Source: Pseudomaricurvus sp. HS19 (GTDB taxonomy: Bacteria > Pseudomonadota > Gammaproteobacteria > Pseudomonadales > Cellvibrionaceae). From it: DNA of 64,000 bases. Shown one piece after another: positions 17,833 through 27,065 of this stretch; the first letter of the stretch is position 1, and every line of letters starts with the position of its first letter. Where the stretch lies: NCBI RefSeq assembly GCF_009857815.1, contig NZ_WVVW01000001.1, forward strand, positions 1,364,001-1,428,000. Reading direction: 5' to 3'. The notes under the pieces were generated by a model, which saw only the letters and a list, made by a program, of their open reading frames with translations, was not told where the DNA came from and did no database searches. A program made the translations under genes and the position numbers.

Positions 17833-19158
17833 CTATAAGCGGTGGGATTTTTTCAAGCGCAGGTATTCACTGGCCAGTTGAATCGGCAAGCTGCCCGGCA
17901 AGGTGTCGATCACCGAGACGCCACTGACCACCAACTGCTCCATGACCTTGCGACGTTCAGCCAGGTAGCCGTGAGTGGCGGCGTAGCCGAGGGCATCGTC
18001 AAACGTCGCAACCGGCGCTGCCATGACCTGGTCAAGAAATTCCTCGCGCATGGAGGCGACAACCACCTCGTGACGACGGGAAAGCAGCTTGGTGGCCGCC
18101 AGCAGATCCCCGTAATCTTCATCTCGCACATTGCTGACAATCACCACCAGCGCACGCTTGCGATGACGGCTGGAAAAATCTTCGGCCGCCTGAATAAAGT
18201 CGCTGTGAGCCGGTGTACTCTGCAGGTCGTAGACCCGGTTAAGCAGGAGCTTGATACCCTGGTCGCCCTTCACCGGACTGAGCCAGCGCTCACGCCCGGC
18301 GAAGCTCAGCAAGCCCACCGCGTCACCCTGGCGGAAGGCGATCCAGGAGGTCAGCAGTACCGCATTCAGGGCATGATCAAAGTGGCTGAGTTCCCCGTCC
18401 TTATGCCTCATGCGCCGACCGCAATCCAGCAGGAAAAAGATATCCTGATCGCGCTCGTCCTGATACTCGCGGGAGATAGGTTTTCTGTGTCTGGCGGAAG
18501 CCTTCCAGTCCACCTGCCGCAGGGCGTCTCCCTCAATGAAATTGCGCAGTTGCTTGAACTCCATGCCCTCTCCACGCGCAAGAGCCTGGTGTATACCCAA
18601 CTGACGCATCCGCTGCTCCATATCGATCTCGGCGAGATAGCGGACAGGGGCAAAATCGGGATAGATTTTCAGTTCCAACTCATCCCCGGGGCGCACACGG
18701 TGCTGCCACAACCGCAACCGCGACCAGATCCTTGCCACCGGCCTCGCCAGCAACAGGTCGCCGCGCAACACCGGTGTCACGGTGTAGCTGAGGGTCTGTT
18801 CGGTACCCGCAGGCAACACCAGCCGAGCCGGCATGCCCTCGATCTTCAGCGCCGCCACCGGCGCCTCACTGATGTATAAATCCAGCTGGCGCGACAACGG
18901 GTTGGCAATGGTCATGGAGACGTGTGAAGGCACCCCCAGCGCCAGGGATCCCGGCAGCTGACGATGCACGGCAACAGACGCCAACGGGCCCGGCCGCAGG
19001 GCATCCACCGCAGCGACAAGCAGCAGCAACAGCCCGGCGATCCACCAGCCAGACACCCACCCATCCGGCAGCTGGCCGGCGTAACGCAGCCCGGCCAACA
19101 CAGCCGCCGCCAGCACCCAGGTAGCTGCCGCGGCAAGGAGCAGTAAGGCTGGCCTCAT
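17833..19158 (-). CDS. DUF58 domain-containing protein
   Basis: The 441-residue protein has two N-terminal membrane segments (about 5-50), a periplasmic-type beta region, then the DUF58 signature FIEGDALRQVDWKASARH near residues 208-225. A von Willebrand A-like fold follows (IFFLLDCGRRM and ALVVIVSNV). DUF58 proteins are encoded with MoxR ATPases and are thought to be their partners in assembling or activating envelope complexes. It is the last gene of the seven-gene leftward operon; its start overlaps the moxR-type stop by 4 bases. Confidence 0.9.
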   Translation of the reverse strand: MRPALLLLAAAATWVLAAAVLAGLRYAGQLPDGWVSGWWIAGLLLLLVAAVDALRPGPLASVAVHRQLPGSLALGVPSHVSMTIANPLSRQLDLYISEAPVAALKIEGMPARLVLPAGTEQTLSYTVTPVLRGDLLLARPVARIWSRLRLWQHRVRPGDELELKIYPDFAPVRYLAEIDMEQRMRQLGIHQALARGEGMEFKQLRNFIEGDALRQVDWKASARHRKPISREYQDERDQDIFFLLDCGRRMRHKDGELSHFDHALNAVLLTSWIAFRQGDAVGLLSFAGRERWLSPVKGDQGIKLLLNRVYDLQSTPAHSDFIQAAEDFSSRHRKRALVVIVSNVRDEDYGDLLAATKLLSRRHEVVVASMREEFLDQVMAAPVATFDDALGYAATHGYLAERRKVMEQLVVSGVSVIDTLPGSLPIQLASEYLRLKKSHRL

Positions 19159-20150
19159 TTCCTGGGGGCATCCACAGTATTGAACAGCTGCTCGAGCACC
19201 AGGTCTTCAGACTGCCCGTCAATTTCCATTTCCGTCGCCAACTGGATGCGGTGGCGCATGACCGGCCAGGCCATCTTCTTTACATCATCCGGCAAGACAA
19301 AGTTGGAACCACGCAGCAAGGCGTTGGCCCGGGCTGCCCGCAACAGCGCGATAGAGGCCCGGGGCCCGGCGCCACGCTGGATAGCCATACTCTCGCGACT
19401 GGCCCGCACCAGGCGCACGGCATAGTCGAGCACCTGATCGTCAATCTCTACCGACGCTGCCGCCGCCTGCAACGCCACCACCTGCGCGGCATCAAGAATG
19501 GCGTCGCCGGCGCCCGCGCTGAGCGAATCGGAAATATGGCCGGTAGTGATGGAACGAGCCAGTTGTACCTCGTCCTCGTGGCTGGGGTAGTCGATAAAAA
19601 TTTTCATCAGGAAGCGATCCAGCTCCGCCTCCGGCAGCGGGTAGGTGCCCTCCTGCTCCAGCGGGTTCTGGGTAGCCAGTACCATAAACGGCGCTTCCAG
19701 TGCGCGGGATTTGCCCTCAATGGTCACCTGACGCTCCTGCATCACTTCCAGCAGTGCCGCCTGGGTTTTGGCCGGCGCCCGGTTGATCTCATCGGCCAGT
19801 AACAGATTGGTAAACACCGGACCGGCGCGCATACGGAAGGCGCCCTCCTTCATATCGTAGATAGCGTGACCGGTGATATCCGCAGGCATCAAATCAGGGG
19901 TGAATTGAATACGTTTAAAATCGCCGCTGAAGCACTGAGCCAGGGTTTGCACCAGCAGGGTCTTGCCCAATCCCGGCACGCCTTCGATCAGGATATGACC
20001 ATTGGAGATCAGCGCGGTCAGCACCTGATCCACCACCTCCGTCTGCCCCAGGAGCACACTATTGAGGCGATCCTTCAGCCGGTTAACCACCTCGACAGCC
20101 TGCTCGAAGGTCATGGGTTCAGTCGCGGTGGGTGGGGATAAATCCATCAT
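19155..20150 (-). CDS. MoxR family AAA+ ATPase
   Basis: The 331-residue AAA+ protein has Walker A GVPGLGKT (57-64), Walker B LLLADEINRAPAKTQ (DE at 120-121), sensor region LATQNPLEQEGTYPLPEAELDRF (core NPLEQEGTYPLPEAELDRF) and a C-terminal lid domain. MoxR ATPases act as chaperone-like remodelling factors. It lies between DUF4350 and DUF58 genes, overlapping both by 4 bases, so all three are translationally coupled. Start may be ATG 20150 or the next ATG 20147. Confidence 0.93.
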   Translation of the reverse strand: MMDLSPPTATEPMTFEQAVEVVNRLKDRLNSVLLGQTEVVDQVLTALISNGHILIEGVPGLGKTLLVQTLAQCFSGDFKRIQFTPDLMPADITGHAIYDMKEGAFRMRAGPVFTNLLLADEINRAPAKTQAALLEVMQERQVTIEGKSRALEAPFMVLATQNPLEQEGTYPLPEAELDRFLMKIFIDYPSHEDEVQLARSITTGHISDSLSAGAGDAILDAAQVVALQAAAASVEIDDQVLDYAVRLVRASRESMAIQRGAGPRASIALLRAARANALLRGSNFVLPDDVKKMAWPVMRHRIQLATEMEIDGQSEDLVLEQLFNTVDAPRK

Positions 20151-21589
20151 AATGTTGACCTGATTTTCTGTAGGGATTGAATCATGAGGGTGAACTGTTC
20201 CGCCTGTCTCACATCCCTGGCGGAGAGGGCAAACAGCACATGCTGCAAATCCACACCGCTGTGGGCGGCCAGGATACGGGCCCTTTCGGACTCGTTTGAG
20301 CTGGCATAGTGACGCAGCGTCATGGCGGCACGCCTGTCAATTTCAGCGCGGATGCTGGCCACCAGGGTGCCACTGTCATGGCGCTGCCAGTGGAAGCGGG
20401 CCACCGCATTGATATGCTCTGACAGTGAGCGCCTGGCGCTGACAGTGGCGGGAACAGGAGGCAGGAAGCGCCGCCCCCTGTAGATAAGCCACAGCGTAAG
20501 CCACACACAGAATGCGATGATCAGTTCGCTGGCCGAGCGCCAGGCCAGGGTAAACAGCGTCGGCATGCGATTGCCGGAGAGAAACCAGACGCTGCCCCTG
20601 TCGCCTGCCAGTATGCTTAACAGATAGGCGTTATCGAACGCCCCGATCTCGTCCGAATGCCAGAGATAGGCATCCGAGGTCACAGTGATCAATCCACGGC
20701 CCAGCTCAAACTGCATAAAGTGCACGCCTTTGTGGCTGCCAGCCCAGTAGAGGGGAACCATGCCCTCATACTCATTCTCAGCGGTACCGTCCAGGTACGG
20801 GTGCCTGAGACCCCGCCCGGGTGAAAAATGAATCCTCAGTCCTGCGTCGGCATCATCAAAGTAGAGCGTAGTGAGATGATCAGGATCCACATCCTCGTCA
20901 GGGGACAGGTCATCTTCCTTGGGCAACCCGGAGCCCTCCTCACTCCCGCTCTCGCGCCTGAGCAACCAGTCGCCAAGCGGGCGGTGATCTTTATGCCCGT
21001 GCGTAACACCGCCTGCACTGCTGTTGTCGGCAGTTGTCGCGTCCCGGTTCTGCTCTGCCGTTACCTGATCACTGACGTCGTGATGCATTACGGCATCCGT
21101 AAGGGAATCACCTTCCTGTGTCTGCCCCTCAGGAGCGCCACCCTCACCATCTGCCGCAAGCTCATCTTCGGCAGCGTGTTTCTCCGCGCAACCACAACCG
21201 GTCTCTTCGGTGGTAACGTCCAGCATCAACAGCAGCGGATCCGCCTCTTCATACAGGTTGCCACCGGCGCCAACCACCAGGTTGCCTCCGGCTTCCACCC
21301 AGGCCAGTAGTCGCTCCGCCTGTTGCGACGTCAGCAGCGCCCGCCCTTCTTCAATAAACAGCGTGTCCATCTCTTCCAGCGACACTGTGTCGTTGAGACT
21401 GTACAGGGAGTGCGCCGGAATACCCTGCCGCTGCAGGTACTGCTGCGCCGCCAGATACGGGTTGCGGATAGCTTCCGGGCCCCAACCACCATCCCGCTCC
21501 GTGCTGTAGCGCTCAAACAACGCGAGGAAGAGATAGACACATCCCAGCAGCGCCAGCCCGTTCACAATCCACAGGCTCTTACTCTTCAT
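20147..21589 (-). CDS. DUF4350 domain-containing membrane protein
   Basis: The 480-residue protein has an N-terminal membrane anchor (about 5-25), a periplasmic-type domain (about 40-340) and a second membrane segment near residue 365 (ASELIIAFCVWLTLWLIYRG). DUF4350 features include the stretch around LFIEEGRALLTSQQAERLL. A long acidic, low-complexity insert (about 135-245, rich in Glu, Asp and Gly) is probably disordered. ATG 21589 overlaps the stop of the DUF4129 gene by 11 bases; the frame extends upstream to 21649 but lies inside that gene. It belongs to the MoxR/DUF58 operon and its function is unknown. Confidence 0.8.
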   Translation of the reverse strand: MKSKSLWIVNGLALLGCVYLFLALFERYSTERDGGWGPEAIRNPYLAAQQYLQRQGIPAHSLYSLNDTVSLEEMDTLFIEEGRALLTSQQAERLLAWVEAGGNLVVGAGGNLYEEADPLLLMLDVTTEETGCGCAEKHAAEDELAADGEGGAPEGQTQEGDSLTDAVMHHDVSDQVTAEQNRDATTADNSSAGGVTHGHKDHRPLGDWLLRRESGSEEGSGLPKEDDLSPDEDVDPDHLTTLYFDDADAGLRIHFSPGRGLRHPYLDGTAENEYEGMVPLYWAGSHKGVHFMQFELGRGLITVTSDAYLWHSDEIGAFDNAYLLSILAGDRGSVWFLSGNRMPTLFTLAWRSASELIIAFCVWLTLWLIYRGRRFLPPVPATVSARRSLSEHINAVARFHWQRHDSGTLVASIRAEIDRRAAMTLRHYASSNESERARILAAHSGVDLQHVLFALSARDVRQAEQFTLMIQSLQKIRSTL

Positions 21590-23189
21590 CGTCGAAAAGC
21601 TCCTGCCAACGGATACAAAGATGATCAACGACCTGAGCGCCAGGTTCACGGTGACCGTAGGCGAGGCTCTGCCAGAAACCGGTCAGCTCCTCGGTGAAAC
21701 TGCTGAGAGCCACGTTGCCGCCCACCCGGACCAGGGCAACGCACTCGCCTTCTGTATGGCTGTCGTTGAACACAAAGCCGTGGTTATGCATTAACCCGGA
21801 GAGGGTGGAACGATAGAGCAGGCTGAGGGCCTGGCGAAAGTCACCTTCACGACTGTAGTGCCGCACCAGCCCCGGAATATCGTCGGGCAAACTCTCACGG
21901 CTCACTTCCAGGCCGAAGAGCATCTGCGGCGTCTCCGGACGCGGCTGGCGCTTATCCCGATAGGCGATTACCGCGTTGCGGATCTCACGGCGATAGAAGA
22001 ACAGAAACAGCACCAGCAGCAGAGCCATTGTGGCCCACAGGAACACCTCTATCACCGCTGCCAGCCACTCCAGGTCCGGCTCGTCACTCTCCTCATCGGC
22101 TGGAGCCTCCACCGAGAGCACCCTGTCCAACCACTCAACCAGGGTCACAAACCACTGTGGCAGGACCGCATTCCCCTCTTCACTCTCCGCCGGCTTGAGC
22201 CGCCAGCCGCTGGTTTCCACCACCTCATGGAAATCTTCACCGGCGAGGGTCTGGTTGATTAGTGTCTTTGCCTCTGCCGCGCTGCCGACGATTGCCGGTG
22301 GCTTGCTGTCATTCGTTCTGTCAATGGTTCTATCAATGGTTGTCTTACCCGTCGCGGCTTCACCGGCCCCGGCAACCGCAATCTCCGGCACAGCCACCGA
22401 CGCAATGCACAGAACCAGCAACAGCAGTGAAAGCAACGACGATAGCGGCCGGGCGAGATATTTTTTAACCAGGTGACGGAAGCGGATCTCTATATCCCAC
22501 GCCTCCAGTTCAATACGGCGACTGATGTACAGGGCAAAGCCTGCAGCGATGTAGAACGGCGCCACCAGCGCCATGGCCAGCACCGCCAGGGCAAAAAATG
22601 CCCAGTCGGTAACCTGCTCATGGGCAAAGACGAACTTCATCACCCTCCAGGTGAACTCGTCCGGCACCATCATCTTCAGCAAGAACACCAGACCGCAGAC
22701 AATCAACAGCTCCACGCCCAGGCCGATCACCGTGAGCCAGAACGCCGCCCCGGTATTCTGCCGGTGCAGCACACTCAAGCGCTGGCGTCCCCGCGGGCCG
22801 GAGAGTCCCTCAAGCAGGGTTACCGGCATATCAAAGGAACGATTGAAATTGAAGCGACGCCACAACAACCAGGGGATACAGCCCTTGCGCCAGAGCGAGA
22901 ACAGGCCCGCCAAACACTGCCTGATGGTGATGGGCTCATCAAACAGCGCCTGACTGAGAAAATAGAGCGGCGCACGGTCCAGCAACGGCTTCAACCACCA
23001 GACAAGCAACACCGCATAACCCGGGCTGCCAGGCAGCAGCGCCACCGCCAGCGTCGTCAGCACCAGGCAGGGCAAGGCCCAACAGGCAAACAGGGGCCAG
23101 TACCAGCGCCGCGCCATCAGAAAGCCCAGGTCGATGGCTTCCCAGGAGGTGCGTAGCCGCGGCGCTATGGCAATGCGATCAAGTTCCAA
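21579..23189 (-). CDS. DUF4129 domain-containing membrane protein
   Basis: About 536 residues. The N-terminal half has several membrane segments with WEAIDLGFLMARRWYWPLF near the start; another membrane segment lies near residue 385 (FLWATMALLLVLFLFFYRRE). The C-terminal soluble DUF4129-like part includes RQALSLLYRSTLSGLM. I favour TTG 23189 (MELDRIAIAP), which has GGGG ten bases upstream and matches the usual N-terminus; a longer frame starts at TTG 23204. It overlaps the SpoIIM-like gene by 11 bases. In MoxR clusters DUF4129 proteins have transglutaminase-associated or unknown envelope roles. Confidence 0.82.
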   Translation of the reverse strand: MELDRIAIAPRLRTSWEAIDLGFLMARRWYWPLFACWALPCLVLTTLAVALLPGSPGYAVLLVWWLKPLLDRAPLYFLSQALFDEPITIRQCLAGLFSLWRKGCIPWLLWRRFNFNRSFDMPVTLLEGLSGPRGRQRLSVLHRQNTGAAFWLTVIGLGVELLIVCGLVFLLKMMVPDEFTWRVMKFVFAHEQVTDWAFFALAVLAMALVAPFYIAAGFALYISRRIELEAWDIEIRFRHLVKKYLARPLSSLLSLLLLVLCIASVAVPEIAVAGAGEAATGKTTIDRTIDRTNDSKPPAIVGSAAEAKTLINQTLAGEDFHEVVETSGWRLKPAESEEGNAVLPQWFVTLVEWLDRVLSVEAPADEESDEPDLEWLAAVIEVFLWATMALLLVLFLFFYRREIRNAVIAYRDKRQPRPETPQMLFGLEVSRESLPDDIPGLVRHYSREGDFRQALSLLYRSTLSGLMHNHGFVFNDSHTEGECVALVRVGGNVALSSFTEELTGFWQSLAYGHREPGAQVVDHLCIRWQELFDDEE

Positions 23190-24132
23190 CGCGACGCCCC
23201 GCAAACAGCAAATAAGCGCCCAGGAGCAACCCCATCAAAGCACCAACGCCATACTTCAATAACAATGGCAGCTCCCGGCTGGAGGACCAGAAGGCTTCAA
23301 TAAACGCGGCCACCACCAGCATCAGGGCTGCGCCATAGACAATCAGCACCGCCTCACGCCCCGCCATGCGTATGGCATCAGCCCGGCTGTGCGGGCCCGG
23401 CGCCACCAGCGAAAAGCCCAGCTTGAGGCCGGCGGCCCCGCAGAGCACGATGGCAGTCAGTTCAAACGCAGCGTGCCCACTGACAAACCCGTAGAAAGTC
23501 TCGATATAACCGAGCTGTGTGAGATACCCGGCGATGCTGCCGATGGAGAGCCCGTTAAACACCAGAAAAAAGATGGAACCGAGGCCAAAGAAAATACCCG
23601 CCGCAAAAGTGCGGAAACCAATGCCGATATTGTTGTAGATATAAAAGCCAAACATGGCGACATCGGTTCCCGATCCCCGCTCCCGCCCGAGCACCGGGGA
23701 CTCGGGGTTATACATGCTTTCATAACTGTGTACCGAGGCGCTGTCTGCCACGCTGTAAATGAGCTCACTGTTGCTGTAGCAGCCAATGCCCATTACCAGT
23801 AACGGCAACAGGAAAAGTGCGGCGGCGATAAACACATAGCTGCGGTTACTGCGCACCACCGACGGGAACCCGGCCACCAGGAACCAGAGCAGGCTGCGGC
23901 GCAGGTTATTGTGATGGCGATAGAGTAAACGATGACCTTCCACCACCAGGCGATTCAGGTAATTGATGAGATACGGGGTATAGCGGCGCCCCTTGGCCAC
24001 AGACAGGTGCTGGCAAACGGCCCGGTACCGGGCCGGAAAATCCGCCGTCAGCATATCCTCCGGCGACGCCAGCATTGCCTCAAGCTGCCGCCACTGTTCG
24101 GCGTGCTGATCCTCGAAGACTTGTTGTTTCAA
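23179..24132 (-). CDS. Stage II sporulation protein M-like membrane protein (SpoIIM family)
   Basis: The 317-residue protein has a soluble N-terminal part (about 1-90, ending near LYRHHNNLRRSLLWFL) and about six membrane segments. The SpoIIM-family signature is visible in NIGIGFRTFAAGIFFGLGS and FVSGHAAFELTAIVLCGAAG. Non-sporulating bacteria often carry this type beside RDD and MoxR/DUF58 genes. Its role in this organism is unknown. The start overlaps the RDD stop by 4 bases. Confidence 0.88.
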   Translation of the reverse strand: MKQQVFEDQHAEQWRQLEAMLASPEDMLTADFPARYRAVCQHLSVAKGRRYTPYLINYLNRLVVEGHRLLYRHHNNLRRSLLWFLVAGFPSVVRSNRSYVFIAAALFLLPLLVMGIGCYSNSELIYSVADSASVHSYESMYNPESPVLGRERGSGTDVAMFGFYIYNNIGIGFRTFAAGIFFGLGSIFFLVFNGLSIGSIAGYLTQLGYIETFYGFVSGHAAFELTAIVLCGAAGLKLGFSLVAPGPHSRADAIRMAGREAVLIVYGAALMLVVAAFIEAFWSSSRELPLLLKYGVGALMGLLLGAYLLFAGRRVGT

Positions 24133-24824
24133 TCCCTGTCACCCAAAAGCCAATTACCAATACCATGCAGCCGTCCCACCGCTTCGTCACCCGTCACCGA
24201 CGTGACCGGTGCCAGGATATCTGCCAGCTCCTTTTGCCGCTCTGCACTGATGTCGCCATGCCGCTGTGAGAAACCGATGACCGCGATCTGGTCTTCGGCC
24301 TCCAGCGGAAAATCAGGTGCCCTGCCCACCACCTTCGACAGTGGTTTCTGTGGGCGCTGCATGTCCTTGTAGATCACCAGGGTACCAGCAGCCAGATCGC
24401 CAAGGCGCCTGAATCCGGGAGTGACCACCATGGCAATGATCCCGCCCAGATACATAAACGGCAGGAAATCGGCAGTGCGTAAAAGATTGCGAATGATTGA
24501 GCTGTTCCAGGTGACAGGCGTCAGGTCATCGTTAACCACAACGATATTGAAAACCTGTTTTCCCGGCGTCTGCCCGCCGCGCATCACTTCAAAATAGACG
24601 GGGTAAAACCACTCAACCATAAAGACGAGAAACAGGAAAATACCCATGCCCGCCTCACCCAGAACGGCCAGCACGATGAAGATCACCAGGATGGCTGTAA
24701 AGCGGATCGCCAGGTCAAGCAGATAGGCCAGAACCCGGGGTACCGGGCCGGCCATCGAGGCTTCGAGATCGATACCCTCAGGGGTCTCCACCCGGTAACG
24801 GGTATCGATTTTCTCCGTCATCAT
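24129..24824 (-). CDS. RDD family membrane protein
   Basis: The 231-residue protein has an RDD domain (about 25-165) with three membrane segments and the typical VPRVLAYLLDLAIRF, GGQTPGKQVFNIVVVND and RRLGDLAAGTLVIYKD stretches. The C-terminal 60 residues are soluble. RDD proteins are small transporters or accessory proteins; some exchange Na+ for H+. Here the gene opens the coupled block RDD-SpoIIM-DUF4129-DUF4350-MoxR-DUF58. Two adjacent ATG codons (24824 and 24821) are possible starts. Confidence 0.88.
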   Translation of the reverse strand: MMTEKIDTRYRVETPEGIDLEASMAGPVPRVLAYLLDLAIRFTAILVIFIVLAVLGEAGMGIFLFLVFMVEWFYPVYFEVMRGGQTPGKQVFNIVVVNDDLTPVTWNSSIIRNLLRTADFLPFMYLGGIIAMVVTPGFRRLGDLAAGTLVIYKDMQRPQKPLSKVVGRAPDFPLEAEDQIAVIGFSQRHGDISAERQKELADILAPVTSVTGDEAVGRLHGIGNWLLGDRD

Positions 24825-24850
24825 CAGGAATAGTGCGCGGGAATACGGAG

Positions 24851-25639
24851 TTAAATAAGAACGGTGTCCTTCTCCGACTCAACACCGAACATATTGCGGT
24901 AGGCTATGCCGAGGGCAATCATCAGCAACGGGTAGGTCCAGATCAGCCCGATGCCGAGCGGGATCATACCGATCAGGTTGAACAGCGCCAGCACAAACAT
25001 CAGCCCGAACATCGGGAACCAGTGTTTGGTAACTGCCTTGCGCGAGGTCTCCAGCGCTCGCCAGGGGGACATCTTTTTATCCACAACCAGATAGAGCGCC
25101 ATGGAATAGGCAATGGACAGGTAAATGCCCGGAATTATCAGCAGCAAAAAGCCGATTACCAGTAATACATACATGAGGATCATGGTAATGCCCAGCGGCA
25201 CTATCGCACGGTAATACTGCAGAATATCGGTGCTTTTCAGGGGGCCATCCACCGCTCGCCTCACCCCCATCATTCCCAGGCCAACCCAGAGCGGCGTGGT
25301 CACGAACATCAGTATCATCGATTCAATAAATGTTCCCGCCAACATGATCTCCAGCATGCCCGGGGCCCCGGCCGCTTCAGAGTAAATACCGGAATCGAGT
25401 CCGATGGCATGGAAGACAAACCGGAGCCCCACCACAACGGCGACATAGATAAGCATATAAATGAGCAGTGCCAGCTGAAACTTCCACTTGGTGCCGGACA
25501 CACGCGCCCAGGCCTCACTGATGACTTCACTGGTCTGCAGGGAGTACTCCCCACGCAATGCGCTCTCGACCGAGCCCCGGGTTATATCCTGGGGTGCATC
25601 TGTCAATTGGGCTTGGGGGGCTTGGTATATCTCACTCAC
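24851..25639 (-). CDS. Multi-pass membrane protein of unknown function
   Basis: The 262-residue protein starts with a soluble tail (MSEIYQAPQAQLTDAP) followed by about five or six membrane segments. The middle part (PWRALETSRKAVTKHWFPMFGL) recalls DUF975/YciC-like membrane proteins. GTG 25639 is the start; AAGGAG lies 8 bases upstream. It is the first gene of the seven-gene leftward operon, 26 bases before the RDD gene, and probably acts with it in the membrane. No specific function can be given. Confidence 0.75.
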   Translation of the reverse strand: MSEIYQAPQAQLTDAPQDITRGSVESALRGEYSLQTSEVISEAWARVSGTKWKFQLALLIYMLIYVAVVVGLRFVFHAIGLDSGIYSEAAGAPGMLEIMLAGTFIESMILMFVTTPLWVGLGMMGVRRAVDGPLKSTDILQYYRAIVPLGITMILMYVLLVIGFLLLIIPGIYLSIAYSMALYLVVDKKMSPWRALETSRKAVTKHWFPMFGLMFVLALFNLIGMIPLGIGLIWTYPLLMIALGIAYRNMFGVESEKDTVLI

Positions 25640-26095
25640 CAGGGATCTCCTTTTTATCCTTGTGATCTGAAGCAGAATTCGCGCGTCGACATGGCCACTG
25701 TCCAGGGGTCATGAAGTCCAGCCTGCTTCTATTGATTTTATGGGCTGGTGTGACTAACGGCCGCCTATTATGCACAATATCCACGTCGATAATGAGTGAT
25801 ACAACGCAATAAATTTCACTTTGAACGCCACAGTCCGTCCCCTGCCGCCCGTGCTGTTATCCGTTGAACCCCGGTCAGTCACACCCTGGCTTCAACGCAC
25901 ACTCTCATCCCCGGTTTCCCCTGTACCGTTGTATTGAGCTATCTTTAGTTTCAGATTCCAAACCAGCGGCTGGCCGCAGACGAAGCAGTAATGCTGGCTT
26001 GCACCTGCCGCCACACAGAATACGCACATTTCTGACCAAATTTTAACCAAGGCGTCTCGCGGCGAACCGACACTTACCTCAAGGAACACGAGAAG
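25640..26095. other. Divergent intergenic region before the Bax-like gene
   Basis: This 456-base spacer separates the leftward MoxR-cluster operon from the rightward Bax-like gene. It should contain both promoters. It is more AT-rich near 25730-25830 and 26020-26050. I see no ORF of note, repeat or RNA gene, and no clean promoter pair. Confidence 0.4.
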
Positions 26096-26998
26096 ATGAA
26101 ACTACAACACCTGCTTGGAGCACTGCTGCTGACCTGCGCCTTTCACACCCATGCTGACGACCACAGCCGCACCGTCTCGGTCAGTAACTATCACGATGTG
26201 CTGAACCTGTTTAACGAGATCGGTTATACCGCCAAGCAGTGGCAGGCCGGGATTCGGGAGGTACCCCGGGTCGAGATCATGTCCATTCCCGCTCGCTGGC
26301 AGACAGAATCCCAGCATATTCCTGTAAAAGAAAAGAAGACCATCTTCTTCCGCCTCGCCGGCTCGGGCGTATTACTGGCCAATGAGAAGATCGCCGCTGA
26401 GCGCAAAACCCTGCAAAACAAAATTAAACAAAAGAGCGCCGCCTCTGACCCCTGGACACTGGAACTGGCCCGCAAGTACAAGGTGGCCAAGGATGAAACG
26501 CAGTCACTGACCCCCGAGCAACTGGACAAACTGCTGCTCCGGGTCGATACCGTGCCGCCATCACTGGCCCTGGCGCAAGCGGCCGAAGAGAGCGGCTGGG
26601 GAACGTCACGGTTTACCATTCAGGGCAATGCACTGTTTGGCCAGTGGGATTTCAGTGGTAAGGGGATGAAGCCCAAAGAGCAACGGGCCGAGCTGGGGAA
26701 TTACGGGCTGGCCAGTTTCGACAAGCCACTGCTTTCCGTAGAGGCCTACCTGCTCAACCTGAACACCAACAGGGCCTATAAAAAACTGCGGGACAAGCGC
26801 GCCGCCATGCGCAACAGCGGCAAGAAACCCAGCGGCTGGGAGCTGGCCAAAACCCTGGACAAGTACTCCGAACGCGGCACTGCCTATATCGACACGCTGC
26901 ACACCATCATGCGGGTCAACAAACTGGCTGCCACCGATGACGCCTATCTGTGGGAGAAAGGCACAATCCGGGTCGAGCCAACCCCGGACCAGCAATAA
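26096..26998 (+). CDS. Secreted glucosaminidase-domain protein (Bax-like)
   Basis: The 300-residue protein has a signal peptide (about 1-20, cut after THADD region) and a C-terminal N-acetylglucosaminidase (Bax/LytG-type) domain from about residue 150. Key parts are ALAQAAEESGWGTSRF with the catalytic-type Glu, GNALFGQWDF and the Tyr-rich SERGTAYIDTLHTIM end. It should cleave the glycan chain of peptidoglycan in the periplasm or be a remodelling accessory. It stands alone, convergent with the RIO kinase gene, with a long hairpin between them. Confidence 0.87.
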   Translation: MKLQHLLGALLLTCAFHTHADDHSRTVSVSNYHDVLNLFNEIGYTAKQWQAGIREVPRVEIMSIPARWQTESQHIPVKEKKTIFFRLAGSGVLLANEKIAAERKTLQNKIKQKSAASDPWTLELARKYKVAKDETQSLTPEQLDKLLLRVDTVPPSLALAQAAEESGWGTSRFTIQGNALFGQWDFSGKGMKPKEQRAELGNYGLASFDKPLLSVEAYLLNLNTNRAYKKLRDKRAAMRNSGKKPSGWELAKTLDKYSERGTAYIDTLHTIMRVNKLAATDDAYLWEKGTIRVEPTPDQQ

Positions 26999-27015
26999 CA
27001 CCAACCAGCACGAAT

Positions 27016-27060
27016 CGGCTCCGCCTGTGGTGCCAGACTACTGACCCACAGGCGCAGCCG
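27016..27060. terminator. Hairpin between convergent genes, likely terminator
   Basis: CGGCTCCGCCTGTGG (27016-27030) pairs with CCACAGGCGCAGCCG (27046-27060) at 14 of 15 positions around a 15-base loop. No clear T-run follows on either side. Its place between the Bax-like stop and the RIO kinase stop suggests shared termination. Confidence 0.5.
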
Positions 27061-27065
27061 CGAGT

